Part shown: piece after piece, positions 30,751 through 41,025 of the stretch
How the letters are laid out: every line of letters starts with the position of its first letter
How positions within the stretch are numbered: the stretch's first letter is position 1
From: Strigamia acuminata
Lineage: Eukaryota > Arthropoda > Chilopoda > Geophilomorpha > Linotaeniidae
Length of the DNA: 64,000 bases
Assembly (NCBI GenBank): GCA_949358305.1
Contig: OX442314.1
Location: 65,791,369-65,855,368 of the forward strand
Direction: 5' to 3'
Notes under the pieces: generated by a model
Database searches by the model: none
The model's input: only the letters and a program-made list of their open reading frames with translations
Told to the model about the DNA's origin: nothing
Made by a program: the position numbers and the translations under genes

Positions 30751-32496
30751 TGTTGCCAGCAAGCAGTGATTGCTGCAAGGACTGGCAACTCACGCACCTC
30801 GTAATAAACATTCGAGCGATCAAATCTTCGCACAGCACTTTTCACTACTCGACTCGATTGAAACCATTCTGACATCTGATAACGCATATCATGTTTTCTG
30901 ACTTGGCCATCATTGTCCTCTCCATGTCGACCAAAACTCGAGAACCTGGCTTTTGCTTTAAACATGACTGTTGGCGGATATTCGGGCTCGAATATCAATC
31001 TCGTCTTTCATAAATCAAAGATGGCGCAGATTCGAATCTCGCGCTTGTGTGCAACCGAAAAGAAACACTCGTTCTTATTTACGAACAAATATAAACCGAT
31101 GTTTAATCGTTCAAATCAGAACTATAACTGTTTTTACAATGTGTAAACTCGTGTCACGGTCTCTAACAACAATAAACGTCAACACGACAGCATTATTAAT
31201 AAAATAGATAACAATATATCAAAAAGCCAATGTCTCAAAACGGCCTCCGTACAACAAAACAAGAACGGCCGTTGAGAGTTCAAATTACACCAAAAAACTT
31301 ATCTTTAATATCGAAAATCGAGCATATAAATAACTCAAACCCTAATGATTATTTAATACAGCGAAAATGAAATGAAAGAAGGTGCAAACCTTCAAAATTA
31401 AAACCTCAACGAACATTGAATGGAAATCTCGAAAACCCGAAAACTGCTACATTTCGCCACGAGACGTCGCCTAATCAATGTCAACGAAAACTTAATCTAA
31501 TCAATCGTAATTCTCGCATCCCGAACATGGCCACTGTCTTAATACGAATAAAGAACCCAAATAATGCATCCTCGACACTCGTTGTGCGCATTTAATAAAT
31601 CCCTTGCATTGCACGGAATTAAATTCCCATCGCCCGCACTAAACCCAATGCTATTCGCGGGCGAGTTATAAAACCCGAACTCGACCGAATAGATGCACGA
31701 TGCGCCAAATCACGTGACACCCGACCAAACGATTGAATCTTATCCGAAACACAAAACAACGAAAAAATAACCAACTAATCAATTCGAAATCGCATTAAAT
31801 CACACAATAAAAACTTAAGTCGAACAAATCTTATTCTGAATCAAATTAAATCTCAATCGAAAACGAGGCTCGTTGTACCAACTGTCTTCTAATGGCGGAT
31901 CTAGCCGATCAACGCTCCTTGGTGAGCAACGAAGCTTCGCCTCGGCCCAACGCCGAATCATCGGACTTTAATCCACGGTAAATTACAACTAAAGCTATTT
32001 ATTTAATCACCGGAGTGGTTTCTAAACTAATGTATTCAAATCTACAGCTTCAAAACAACATCTTTCCGAGTGCACTTCGACCAGACCAAACCGCTCGATA
32101 ATCAACAACGACTTCGCTTTTCGCTTTGAAACCCATCCTCGCCGTTATCGCCTTTAATTAGCGACCCAATGCCTGCCTGTACCGTGTCAGATAAGTTCTT
32201 GAAAATTATTCAAACTAACCGGAACCGAAATTAAAAACCTTAACTTTTCCTTTGTAGATAAATCCGATGCCCGAACTTAACACAAGATGGCGGACTGCGC
32301 TCACCTCTCATTTCCAATGTTGCGAACTCTTCGAGAAATTGAGACTTTCAAAGAAACGAAATGACCGAAACGATTCAGCAAACCCCGACAACTTACAAGG
32401 TAAACATTCCACGAATGGTAATTCGAATCATGCAGATGAACCAAAGTTTCTTTCTCTTTTCTGAATATTAATTTTGTTGCGTATCTGCTCGCAACA
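30751..32496 (-). repeat. E3 LTR, right copy (5' LTR of the minus-strand element)
   Basis: A 1746-bp direct repeat of the left LTR, with no difference noticed in the stretches compared. It is followed by CCCA and the continuing satellite. Confidence 0.94.
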
Positions 32497-32809
32497 CCCA
32501 AATCATTGGTTGGATGTTTCTAAAACTTACATTGGAGCCTTCTACTAAGGTTTAAACACTATTTCTGAACATTCAGAGACATTGGTCTTGTGGTGTTTGT
32601 TCTAAGTCAACTGTGATGAGATCAAAAGTCTATTCTCCCAAATCATTGGTTGGATGTTTCTAAAACTTACATTGGAGCCTTCTACTAAGGTTTAAACACT
32701 ATTTCTGAACATTCAGAGACATTGGTGTTTGTGCTAAGTCAACTGCGATCTGAAATGAGCTCAAAATTTTTTTTTCAAAATTTATTGCTTGGGTGTTGCT
32801 AAAACTTAC
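32497..32809. repeat. Satellite remnant between E3 and E4
   Basis: Just over two monomers, ending inside a T-rich type B unit (cgatctgaaatgagctc sub-form) at aaaacttac. The last four bases (ttac) are the left target duplication of E4. Confidence 0.96.
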
Positions 32810-33774
32810 TGTTTCGAGCAACAGAAAGGAGGAAAGAGAGACCACAACTGCTCGTCAATTTGATAGTAGTTTGATTTTATGTGTTCGAAAATGTAAAGAA
32901 GAGTTACTAATTTCGGTCTTATAATTGTATTATTTATTTAGCAAATATCTAATCTTTTTCTGTTGTAATAGGAATTTTACATGTCTTTTTGTGTGCCAAT
33001 TTTCAGTAAAGACAATGTTTGTTAGGTATTTTATCTCTTAGAATGACAAGGTCAAGGTATAGGAATTTTTAGTCTTGTTTTCCAATGTTTTCATGTTATG
33101 TTTACCTATTTCTAATTCTTGTCCTGTTCCCAGTTCAGTTGTGAAGGCGGAATGATGGGTTTGAAGCATCTGAGTTGCTTTAAAAGTGCATTGGAAAAGA
33201 AGGAATTGTTAATTTTGTAATGGATTGCAATTAATGCATTTTTACAGTGTATTTGACTTGTTTTAGATGCGTTATTTGCATATTTAGTTAAGTTTATTCC
33301 TTTTCTATTTGTTGTAATTCTTTCCAATGGTTTCTGTTAATTTTAGTTGATTTTATCTCTATTATGAGGCACAATGCAAGCTTTAACTTATGTTATTTAT
33401 GAATTTAGTCACTAGGTGCCTCGTGAATTTGTTGTTGCTATAGAATTGTTGTTGTTATGAAGTTGTTACACTCTTGTTATGAAGAATTAGATGTTGTTAA
33501 GTTAAATTTGCCTCCATGTTAATGTTTTGAAATGATTAAAAGCATTATCTGGATTTTTCTACACAAAGCTTTATTTTATTCAACATCCAACATGTGTGAG
33601 TAGGGAGATTTAACCCCAAACTCCCTGGAGCAGCTTCCTTCAAGAGCAAGGGCAGAAACTCAAGTTACTACACTTCTCCTCTCAGCTAAGCAAAGTATAG
33701 GCCTATGGGAAATTTGCCAATAATTCCCCACCGCGTTACAACTCGTCGCATCACGGCAGTGGCGAGTTGCAACA
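32810..33774 (+). repeat. E4 5' LTR (965 bp)
   Basis: A direct repeat of 38024-38988 at offset 5214. It starts TGTTTCGAGCAACAG and ends GCGAGTTGCAACA. It is T-rich on the plus strand, with an ATTAAA at 33535-33540 as a possible polyadenylation signal. A short stem (gggag and ctccc) lies near 33605-33627. Confidence 0.96.
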
Positions 33775-33778
33775 TTTT

Positions 33779-33797
33779 TGGTACCGTGACCCAAGGA
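33779..33797 (+). promoter_or_regulatory. Candidate primer-binding site of E4
   Basis: TGGTACCGTGACCCAAGGA starts 4 nt after the LTR end, a normal spacing for a tRNA-primed element. It shares TGGT-CCGTGACC with E2. tRNA not identified. Confidence 0.55.
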
Positions 33798-34404
33798 TTT
33801 TGTTGTTGCCAACCAGGATTTTCGTCCAGTTTTTCCAGTGGATTACAGTGCATGTCATTGCATTTTTAGCCAGGTGTGTGACATCGATTTCATAGTGAGA
33901 TGCGTGTGTGTTCCCGACTTCACAGTGAGCAGTGTGTGGCATCTAGTTCGCAGTAAGCAGTGTGTGGTGCCGATTTTCGTGGTGTGAAGTGTGTGGCGAC
34001 GCGTTTTTCGATTTATTTCCACTGGATTATTGTCGCCAATTGCGACAGAAGTGTGTTTGTGCTGTGTCGTCCTTCGCAGGCGTCAGGGAGTTGATTCGTC
34101 AGTGGATTTTATGTCAAGTGTAACGAGTTCGGAGTCTTTCTACTGTGGCGGTCAACATAAGGAGACAAGCAAGCGATTTCCTGGTCAACAATTTGAGAAA
34201 CACAACGCAATGTCAATCTTCAAGTTCATCTGCTGATGATAAAGAACAAGATTAATTTTAACTCAATTGCTGTTAGAATTTAAGAATTATATTTATTTAA
34301 ATTAATTCTTTATCTGATTTTTCAAGGAAGTTTCTGCCAATTTCGAGCTGTGTTTGGGGAGTTTAAAAGGGGTTTTTTATGTCAATAATTTTAAACATCA
34401 AGTT

Positions 34405-34620
34405 ATTATCTCTTAAGTGCGGAGCTATTGTATATGATAGCTAATTATCTCTTTTGTGCAGCGCTATTATAAACTATAGCTATTATCTCTTTTTGTGCGG
34501 GGTTATTGTAAAATATAACTATTTATCTCTTTGTGCGGGGTTATTGTAAAATATAACTATTTATCTCCTTTGTGCAGTGTTATTGTAAAAGATAACTATT
34601 TATCTCGGTTGTGCGGTTAG
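34405..34620 (+). repeat. 39-bp tandem repeats in the E4 leader
   Basis: Six imperfect copies with a period of 38-40 bp, each starting tatctc and containing tgtgc and a gctatt or gttatt core (starts near 34407, 34446, 34484, 34524, 34562 and 34601). The rest of the leader (33775-34942) has only a short 81-codon frame at 33991-34236 that I do not consider real. Confidence 0.85.
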
Positions 34621-34942
34621 ATATTGAATATTAATTTCGAATTAAGTGCATTTTGGGGGAATTATCTAGATATTTATGCGGATAAGTTCATTTGTGCGGT
34701 CAATAATTCCGTCCCAGTGTATTACGTATAGTGTGTTAAGTCAATTTGTCTGTAGTATTCCGGAGTTGAGTTTAGCATTTTATTTCGAGGTCGTTTTTCA
34801 TTTGCACACCGCATTTGAATTAACGTTAAGCAAGTATAAGTAAGAGTCTGTGAAGTTCGGAGAATATTCGTGGGGATTTAATTAGCAGTGATTGAGTTGT
34901 TGAATAGAATTTTTATTCTCATTCTCTCTTTCTCGAGAATAA

Positions 34943-37930
34943 ATGGCAACTGCAGCTGGATTGACCGCGGAAGCAGCGGAAGAGAAAGAAACACAATGGC
35001 AAGCCAAGGCCCAAGGAGCAGAGGATCTGCTCTCGACATCTGCAAACGTTCTCGACGGGGGTGAGCTTGAAGCTCTCCACGCAACAATAGATGCGCAGTT
35101 GAGTGACCTTATTGATGAGCTCGCTGTCTTTAAAGACAAGATAGAACGTTCAGATTACCTGCTTAGTTTGAGACGTCTCGAAGACATTAGGACGAAGGTC
35201 AATCTTCTTAAGCAAAGGACGAAATTTTCAAAACAGATGCAGGATAAGTTTGGGGCCCATCCAGGCGGAAATACGCTAATGAATTCTGGATTTCTGAACA
35301 ACTCATCGATAATCTCAAGGAAGACTACAAAGCTTCCAAAGCTGACATTGCAGAGATTCGACGGGAATCCGATGGAGTATAAGAGCTTCATGGATATGTT
35401 TTCAACCACAGTTGACGCCGATGCCGAGTTATCGAACGTCGAAAAACTTCAATATCTTAAATCAAGCTGTATCGGGGAAGCTGAAGTGGCGATTAAGTCG
35501 TACCCACTTACTAACGATTCGTATTTAATGGCACTTAGCAGTTTAGAAGGACTTTTTGGGTCAGAAGTAGCCCAAAAGAACGCTCTGGCGAGGAAAATTC
35601 GTGAAGCCGAAGCAGTTAAAGATTTGTACCCAATCCAGCCGGTAAAATCTCTATTGACGTCCCTCACCGGTGCTTTCCGAACATTAGAACAGTTGAAGTT
35701 CCCAGTTACGACTACTGGATTATTTCTAATCCCGGAACTATTGCGGAAGTTTCCACCGGAATTGGGAAGACGATTTCATAGGATTTACAAAGGAAACGTG
35801 GAAAACGTTAATTTATTTCTCGAATTTGTAGCAAGCGAAGTCAGAGTAGCAGAATTATCAGACGATAGCGTATTTACCAGTCAGAAAGTCACCAAGAAGA
35901 GTGAGAAACCAGCAACTAGAGAGCAAAAAGAAGAATTACGAGGGACCATGTCATCTTGCGCGGTTGCGCAAAATACGTCATTCGGGTCCAATACGAAAGA
36001 ATTATTCAAACCAAAATCAGGTCCAGTCCGGAAATTGATCTGTGCCTTCTGTGAAGGAGATCATTTCAACAATAATTGCGACGCAAATCTGGAAGTTTCG
36101 GAGAAATACGACATCGTTAAGCGAAAACGTCTATGCTTTAATTGCCTGAGACCAAGCCATACAGTGGGTAACTGCCCTGTGAAATTTTGTTGCCGATCAT
36201 GCGGTGGTCGACACCATTCTTCAATTTGTAACAGAGGTCATGCGGAAAAGCCAACTGATACCAAAGAAGAGAACGTCTCCGCCAACGTCTCGTTGTCGGT
36301 CTCAAGTGACGTCCAGCTAATGGTTTTCACCGCATTGTTCGTCCGAAAGAGTGGCGAAACAATCCCAGTTCGTGGATTACTCGATCCGGGTAGTCATCGT
36401 TCATATATTACGAAGCGGTTAGCAAAGAAATTACACCTAAACAAGATTGAGACGTATCACACCATGACCCAGTGTCTGCTGAATAAAGAACCAGTTCCTA
36501 CAACTCATGACGTGTTTCGATTCGAGTTGCAGTCTCGTCACGACAAGCAGAAAGTGTCTGTATTTGCTCTTGATACCGACACACTTCCCAATATAAAGGG
36601 AGTGGTAGATCACCAGACGCTGCAACAAATCAAGTCGTTTAATCTTGAGATGGCAGAACCACATCCCTCCGTGTCGGATGAGGTAGATGTCTTGATCGGA
36701 AGCGGAGCATGGTGGAAAATAATTCAAGCGGGAACGAAGAGAATTAGTCCAGAATTAGGAATGATGAAAACAGTTTTTGGATGGATTTTAAACGGACGAA
36801 TTAACTCAAAAGAGCCTTCCATCTACAAAGACGATATCTCACTGGGAGATGTATCGTGTATGGCGATCGATTCTGGAAAGAAGATGACTTTCAACACTTC
36901 AAAAAAGGACAAAGGCGGGTTTGGACAGGCGAATTCCACATCAATGCCCGACGAGAAAAGCGAAAAGGGTGGAGTACGAGCAAAAGGCGTCATCGCTTCT
37001 CGTTTTGCCGCGAGCCGCTCTAGCGAGCTGGAGGTAAGGCGTCCTGACGTCCCCATCGAATTGGAAATGGATGGAAAGCGGACGTTTAAAGGGATAAGGT
37101 CGGGCAAGATGGCGATTTCTCAGAGTCCTGACACACTGGAGTCTACGGAAAAGAAAGGAGAATTTCCAAAAAATTTCAAAAAAGATGAAGAAAAGGGTTT
37201 AAGTAAATGGAGGAAGATATTGAAATGGAGTCGCAAGAAACTCACCAATTCGCACAGAAGATCAAATGCAGTCACAAAGGCCACGGGAAATATACATTTA
37301 GTAATTGGCCCAATGTTTTCTGGAAAAACTACTGCTTTACTTAATGTAATCCGAAATGAAGAAGAAAATTCTTGCCTGCTTGTTAAGCATTTGACAGACG
37401 TTAGATATAGTAAAGATGAAATGGTTAGCCACACCGGACAACGACGTCCAGCGGTTCGGGTCGCGTCGTTACAGGAAATCAAGAAAATTGCGGAGTCGGT
37501 CAAGACGATAGGTATCGACGAAGGGCAATTTTTCGGAGACATCGATTCGTTTTCCGACAAAATGGCGAACGAAGGAAAGAATGTAATAATTGCCGCTTTA
37601 AATGGTGATTTTAAGAGACAGGAATTCAAGGCAGTATCTAATCTCATTCCACTAGCGGAAACTATTGTCAAACTTCATGCCAAATGCCACTTTTGTGGAA
37701 ACCAAGCGTCGTTCACCAAACGAATATCGGGTGAAACGCAAGTTCAGGTTGTGGGAGGAGAAGAGAGATACAAGCCAACGTGTCGTACCTGTTTTCAGAA
37801 ATCAATCAATTCTATAGAAGTCAAGAGAAAGCTAATTAATGGAGCGGCACATTTAAGTTTAGCAATTTTGAATCGAAGATTACCTCCATGGGTGGCCAGT
37901 TTGATCCGCAAAAAATTGCGCTTACCTTAA
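34943..37930 (+). CDS. Gag-protease-thymidine kinase fusion polyprotein (995 aa)
   Basis: One unbroken ORF from an ATG with A residues just upstream (aataaATGGC). Residues 1-310 align with the E2 Gag region, including the conserved FDG and NVEKLQYL segments. Cys/His clusters start at C367, C398 (CX2CX4HX4C) and C417. The aspartic protease has Asp481 in D-P-G-S, and the homology to E1 and E2 continues to Gly613-Trp614. There it stops: no RT, RNase H or integrase follows. About 160 residues of Lys/Ser-rich linker lead into a TK1-type thymidine kinase at 781-955, then a basic tail (about 40 residues). The product would build particles and salvage thymidine by phosphorylation to dTMP. RT and integrase must come from another element. 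No intron interrupts the kinase part. The source of the kinase, host or viral, cannot be told from sequence alone. Confidence 0.95.
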   Translation: MATAAGLTAEAAEEKETQWQAKAQGAEDLLSTSANVLDGGELEALHATIDAQLSDLIDELAVFKDKIERSDYLLSLRRLEDIRTKVNLLKQRTKFSKQMQDKFGAHPGGNTLMNSGFLNNSSIISRKTTKLPKLTLQRFDGNPMEYKSFMDMFSTTVDADAELSNVEKLQYLKSSCIGEAEVAIKSYPLTNDSYLMALSSLEGLFGSEVAQKNALARKIREAEAVKDLYPIQPVKSLLTSLTGAFRTLEQLKFPVTTTGLFLIPELLRKFPPELGRRFHRIYKGNVENVNLFLEFVASEVRVAELSDDSVFTSQKVTKKSEKPATREQKEELRGTMSSCAVAQNTSFGSNTKELFKPKSGPVRKLICAFCEGDHFNNNCDANLEVSEKYDIVKRKRLCFNCLRPSHTVGNCPVKFCCRSCGGRHHSSICNRGHAEKPTDTKEENVSANVSLSVSSDVQLMVFTALFVRKSGETIPVRGLLDPGSHRSYITKRLAKKLHLNKIETYHTMTQCLLNKEPVPTTHDVFRFELQSRHDKQKVSVFALDTDTLPNIKGVVDHQTLQQIKSFNLEMAEPHPSVSDEVDVLIGSGAWWKIIQAGTKRISPELGMMKTVFGWILNGRINSKEPSIYKDDISLGDVSCMAIDSGKKMTFNTSKKDKGGFGQANSTSMPDEKSEKGGVRAKGVIASRFAASRSSELEVRRPDVPIELEMDGKRTFKGIRSGKMAISQSPDTLESTEKKGEFPKNFKKDEEKGLSKWRKILKWSRKKLTNSHRRSNAVTKATGNIHLVIGPMFSGKTTALLNVIRNEEENSCLLVKHLTDVRYSKDEMVSHTGQRRPAVRVASLQEIKKIAESVKTIGIDEGQFFGDIDSFSDKMANEGKNVIIAALNGDFKRQEFKAVSNLIPLAETIVKLHAKCHFCGNQASFTKRISGETQVQVVGGEERYKPTCRTCFQKSINSIEVKRKLINGAAHLSLAILNRRLPPWVASLIRKKLRLP
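37283..37807 (+). other. TK1-type thymidine kinase domain within the E4 ORF
   Basis: Residues 781-955. The P-loop is GPMFSGKTT (from Gly789). Next come a DVRYSKDE segment equivalent to the conserved Asp-x-Arg-Tyr-Ser region, and IDEGQFF (858-864), where Glu860 is in the position of the family's catalytic base and Asp859 is the Walker B Asp. Then NGDFKRQEF, and the lasso region with its zinc site C915, C918, C947 and C950 and TKR and VVGGEERY segments. Order and spacing match a complete TK1-family core, and no catalytic or zinc residue appears lost. The family transfers phosphate from ATP to thymidine in the cytosol. Here it is fused behind a retroviral-type protease that could release it. Confidence 0.93.
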
Positions 37931-38000
37931 GGAGTCATTAGGGAGCTGATCCTAGGTGAATGAGAAGTTTTCAGATTGCTAAGAGGTTCTTCTTCACCTT

Positions 38001-38023
38001 TTTTTCTTTTCGGCGGCAATCTC
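38001..38023 (+). promoter_or_regulatory. Pyrimidine-rich tract before E4 3' LTR
   Basis: A run of T and C followed by cggcggcaatctc directly precedes the 3' LTR. It has the same composition and CGGC motif as the tracts of E1 and E2, and no polypurine tract is visible in the 93-bp 3' UTR. Confidence 0.5.
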
Positions 38024-38988
38024 TGTTTCGAGCAACAGAAAGGAGGAAAGAGAGACCACAACTGCTCGTCAATTTGATAGTAGTTTGATTTTATGTGTTC
38101 GAAAATGTAAAGAAGAGTTACTAATTTCGGTCTTATAATTGTATTATTTATTTAGCAAATATCTAATCTTTTTCTGTTGTAATAGGAATTTTACATGTCT
38201 TTTTGTGTGCCAATTTTCAGTAAAGACAATGTTTGTTAGGTATTTTATCTCTTAGAATGACAAGGTCAAGGTATAGGAATTTTTAGTCTTGTTTTCCAAT
38301 GTTTTCATGTTATGTTTACCTATTTCTAATTCTTGTCCTGTTCCCAGTTCAGTTGTGAAGGCGGAATGATGGGTTTGAAGCATCTGAGTTGCTTTAAAAG
38401 TGCATTGGAAAAGAAGGAATTGTTAATTTTGTAATGGATTGCAATTAATGCATTTTTACAGTGTATTTGACTTGTTTTAGATGCGTTATTTGCATATTTA
38501 GTTAAGTTTATTCCTTTTCTATTTGTTGTAATTCTTTCCAATGGTTTCTGTTAATTTTAGTTGATTTTATCTCTATTATGAGGCACAATGCAAGCTTTAA
38601 CTTATGTTATTTATGAATTTAGTCACTAGGTGCCTCGTGAATTTGTTGTTGCTATAGAATTGTTGTTGTTATGAAGTTGTTACACTCTTGTTATGAAGAA
38701 TTAGATGTTGTTAAGTTAAATTTGCCTCCATGTTAATGTTTTGAAATGATTAAAAGCATTATCTGGATTTTTCTACACAAAGCTTTATTTTATTCAACAT
38801 CCAACATGTGTGAGTAGGGAGATTTAACCCCAAACTCCCTGGAGCAGCTTCCTTCAAGAGCAAGGGCAGAAACTCAAGTTACTACACTTCTCCTCTCAGC
38901 TAAGCAAAGTATAGGCCTATGGGAAATTTGCCAATAATTCCCCACCGCGTTACAACTCGTCGCATCACGGCAGTGGCGAGTTGCAACA
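38024..38988 (+). repeat. E4 3' LTR (965 bp)
   Basis: A direct repeat of the 5' LTR, followed by TTAC and the continuing T-rich satellite unit. Confidence 0.96.
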
Positions 38989-41025
38989 TTACATTTAAGG
39001 CTTCTACAAAGGTTTAAACACTATTTATAAACATTCAGACACATTGGACTTGTGGTGTTTGTGCTAAGTCAACTGTGATGAGATCAAAAGTCAATTCTCC
39101 CAAATCATTGGTTGGATGTTTCTAAAACTTACATTGGAGCCTTCTACTAAGGTTTAAACACTATTTCTGAACATTCAGAGACATTGGTCTTGTGGTGTTT
39201 GTGCTAAGTCAACTGTGATGAGATCAAAAGTCTATTCTCCTAAATCAATGGTTGAATGTTTCTAAAACTTACATTGGAGCCTTCTACTAAGGTTTAAACA
39301 CTATTTCTGAACATTCAGAGACATTGGACTTGTGGTGTTTCTGCTAAGTCAACTGTGATGAGATCAAAAGTCTATTCTCCCAAATCATTGGTTGGATGTT
39401 TCTAAAACTTACATTGGAGCCTTCTACTAAGGTTTAAACACTATTTCTGAACATTCAGAGACATTGGACTTGTGGTGTTTGTGCTAAGTCAACTGTGATG
39501 AGATCAAAAGTCTATTCTCCCAAATCATTGGTTGGATGTTTCTAAAACTTACATTGGAGCCTTCTACTAAGGTTTAAACACTAATTCTGAACATTCAGAG
39601 ACATTGGTCTTGTGGTGTTTGTGCTAAGTCAACTGTGATGAGATCAAAAGTCTATTCTCCTAAATCATTGGTTGAATGTTTCTAAAACTTACATTGGAGC
39701 CTTCTACTAAGGTTTAAACACTATTTCTGAACATTCAGAGACATTGGTCTTGTGGTGTTTGTTCTAAGTCAACTGTGATGAGATCAAAAGTCTATTCTCC
39801 CAAATCATTGGTTGGATGTTTCTAAAACTTACATTGGAGCTTTCTACTAAGGTTTAAACACTAATTCTGAACATTCAGAGACATTGGTCTTGTGGTGTTT
39901 GTGCTAAGTCAACTGTGATGAGATCAAAAGTCTATTCTCCTAAATCATTGGTTGAATGTTTCTAAAACTTACATTGGAGCCTTCTACTAAGGTTTAAACA
40001 CTATTTTTGAACATTCAGAGACATTGGTCTTGTGGTGTTTGTGCTAAGTCAACTGCGATGTGAAATAAACTCAAAATTTTTTTTTCAAAATTTATTGCTT
40101 GGGTGTTGCTAAAACTTATATTGAAGGCTTCTACTAAGGTTTAAACATTATTTCTGAACATTCAGAGACATTGGACTTGTGGTGTTTGTGCTAAGTCAAC
40201 TGTGATGAGATCAAAAGTCTATTCTCCCAAATCATTGGTTGGATGTTTCTAAAACTTACATTGGAGCCTTCTACTAAGGTTTAAACACTATTTCTGAACA
40301 TTCAGAGACATTGGTCTTGTGGTGTTTGTGCTAAGTCAACTGTGATTAGATCAAAAGTCTATTCTCCCAAATCATTGGTTGGATGTTTCTAAAACTTACA
40401 TTGGAGCCTTCTACTAAGGTTTAAACACTATTTCTGAACATTCAGAGACATTGGTCTTGTGGTGTTTGTTCTAAGTCAACTGTGATGAGATCAAAAGTCT
40501 ATTCTCCCAAATCATTGGTTGGATGTTTCTAAAACTTACATTGGAGCCTTCTACTAAGGTTTAAACACTATTTCTGAACATTCAGAGACATTGGTCTTGT
40601 GGTGTTTGTTCTAAGTCAACTGTGATGAGATCAAAAGTCTATTCTCCCAAATCATTGGTTGGATGTTTCTAAAACTTACATTGGAGCCTTCTACTAAGGT
40701 TTAAACACTATTTCTGAACATTCAGAGACATTGGACTTGTGGTGTTTGTGCTAAGTCAACTGTGATGAGATCAAAAGTCTATTCTCCCAAATCATTGGTT
40801 GGATGTTTCTAAAACTTACATTGGAGCCTTCTACTAAGGTTTAAACACTATTTCTGAACATTCAGAGACATTGGACTTGTGGTGTTTGTGCTAAGTCAAC
40901 TGTGATGAGATCAAAAGTCTATTCTCCCAAATCATTGGTTGGATGTTTCTAAAACTTACATTGGAGCCTTCTACTAAGGTTTAAACACTATTTCTGAACA
41001 TTCAGAGACATTGGTGTTTGTGCTA

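Larger units (their letters stand above)
24118..32496 (-). mobile_element. E3: non-coding LTR retrotransposon with BEL/Pao-like ends (8379 bp)
   Basis: Two 1746-bp direct repeats (constant offset 6633) bracket 4887 bp. The termini are TGTTGC and GCAACA, and the 4-bp duplication CCCA flanks it (24114-24117 and 32497-32500). Orientation is minus: on that strand the sequence just inside the right LTR reads like the primer-binding region of E2 and E4, and the sequence before the left LTR reads like the E1 pyrimidine tract followed by an LTR start close to that of E1. The interior has no Gag, RT or integrase that I can recognise. Equal LTR lengths and identical reading frames in both point to a recent insertion, so the lack of coding capacity predates it. 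It must be mobilised in trans. Confidence 0.9.
32810..38988 (+). mobile_element. E4: LTR retrotransposon carrying a thymidine kinase (6179 bp)
   Basis: Two 965-bp LTRs bracket a 1168-bp leader, one 995-codon ORF and a 93-bp 3' UTR. The termini are TGTTTC...GCAACA. The 4-bp duplication TTAC flanks the element (32806-32809 and 38989-38992), and joining the flanks restores a satellite unit. The ORF is Gag and protease of BEL/Pao type, then a linker and a TK1-type thymidine kinase; RT, RNase H and integrase are missing. It is therefore non-autonomous, yet it transposed in this form. Equal LTR length and no difference seen by eye suggest it did so recently. Confidence 0.95.

Noticed and set aside
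30390-30998. 202-codon minus-strand ORF as an E3 gene
   Set aside because: It starts within the LTR, crosses the primer region, is of low complexity (Arg, Ser, Lys) and has no recognisable motif.
36802-37282. Degenerate RT in the E4 linker
   Set aside because: No RT motif such as the VVFNASS, ADIKQAF or MDD segments seen in E1 and E2 can be found there.
32810-38988. E4 as an assembly chimera of a BEL element and a host TK1 gene
   Set aside because: The ORF is continuous, the LTRs match in length, the TTAC duplication matches, and the satellite is restored on removal. A chimera would not produce these together, though read support should still be checked.
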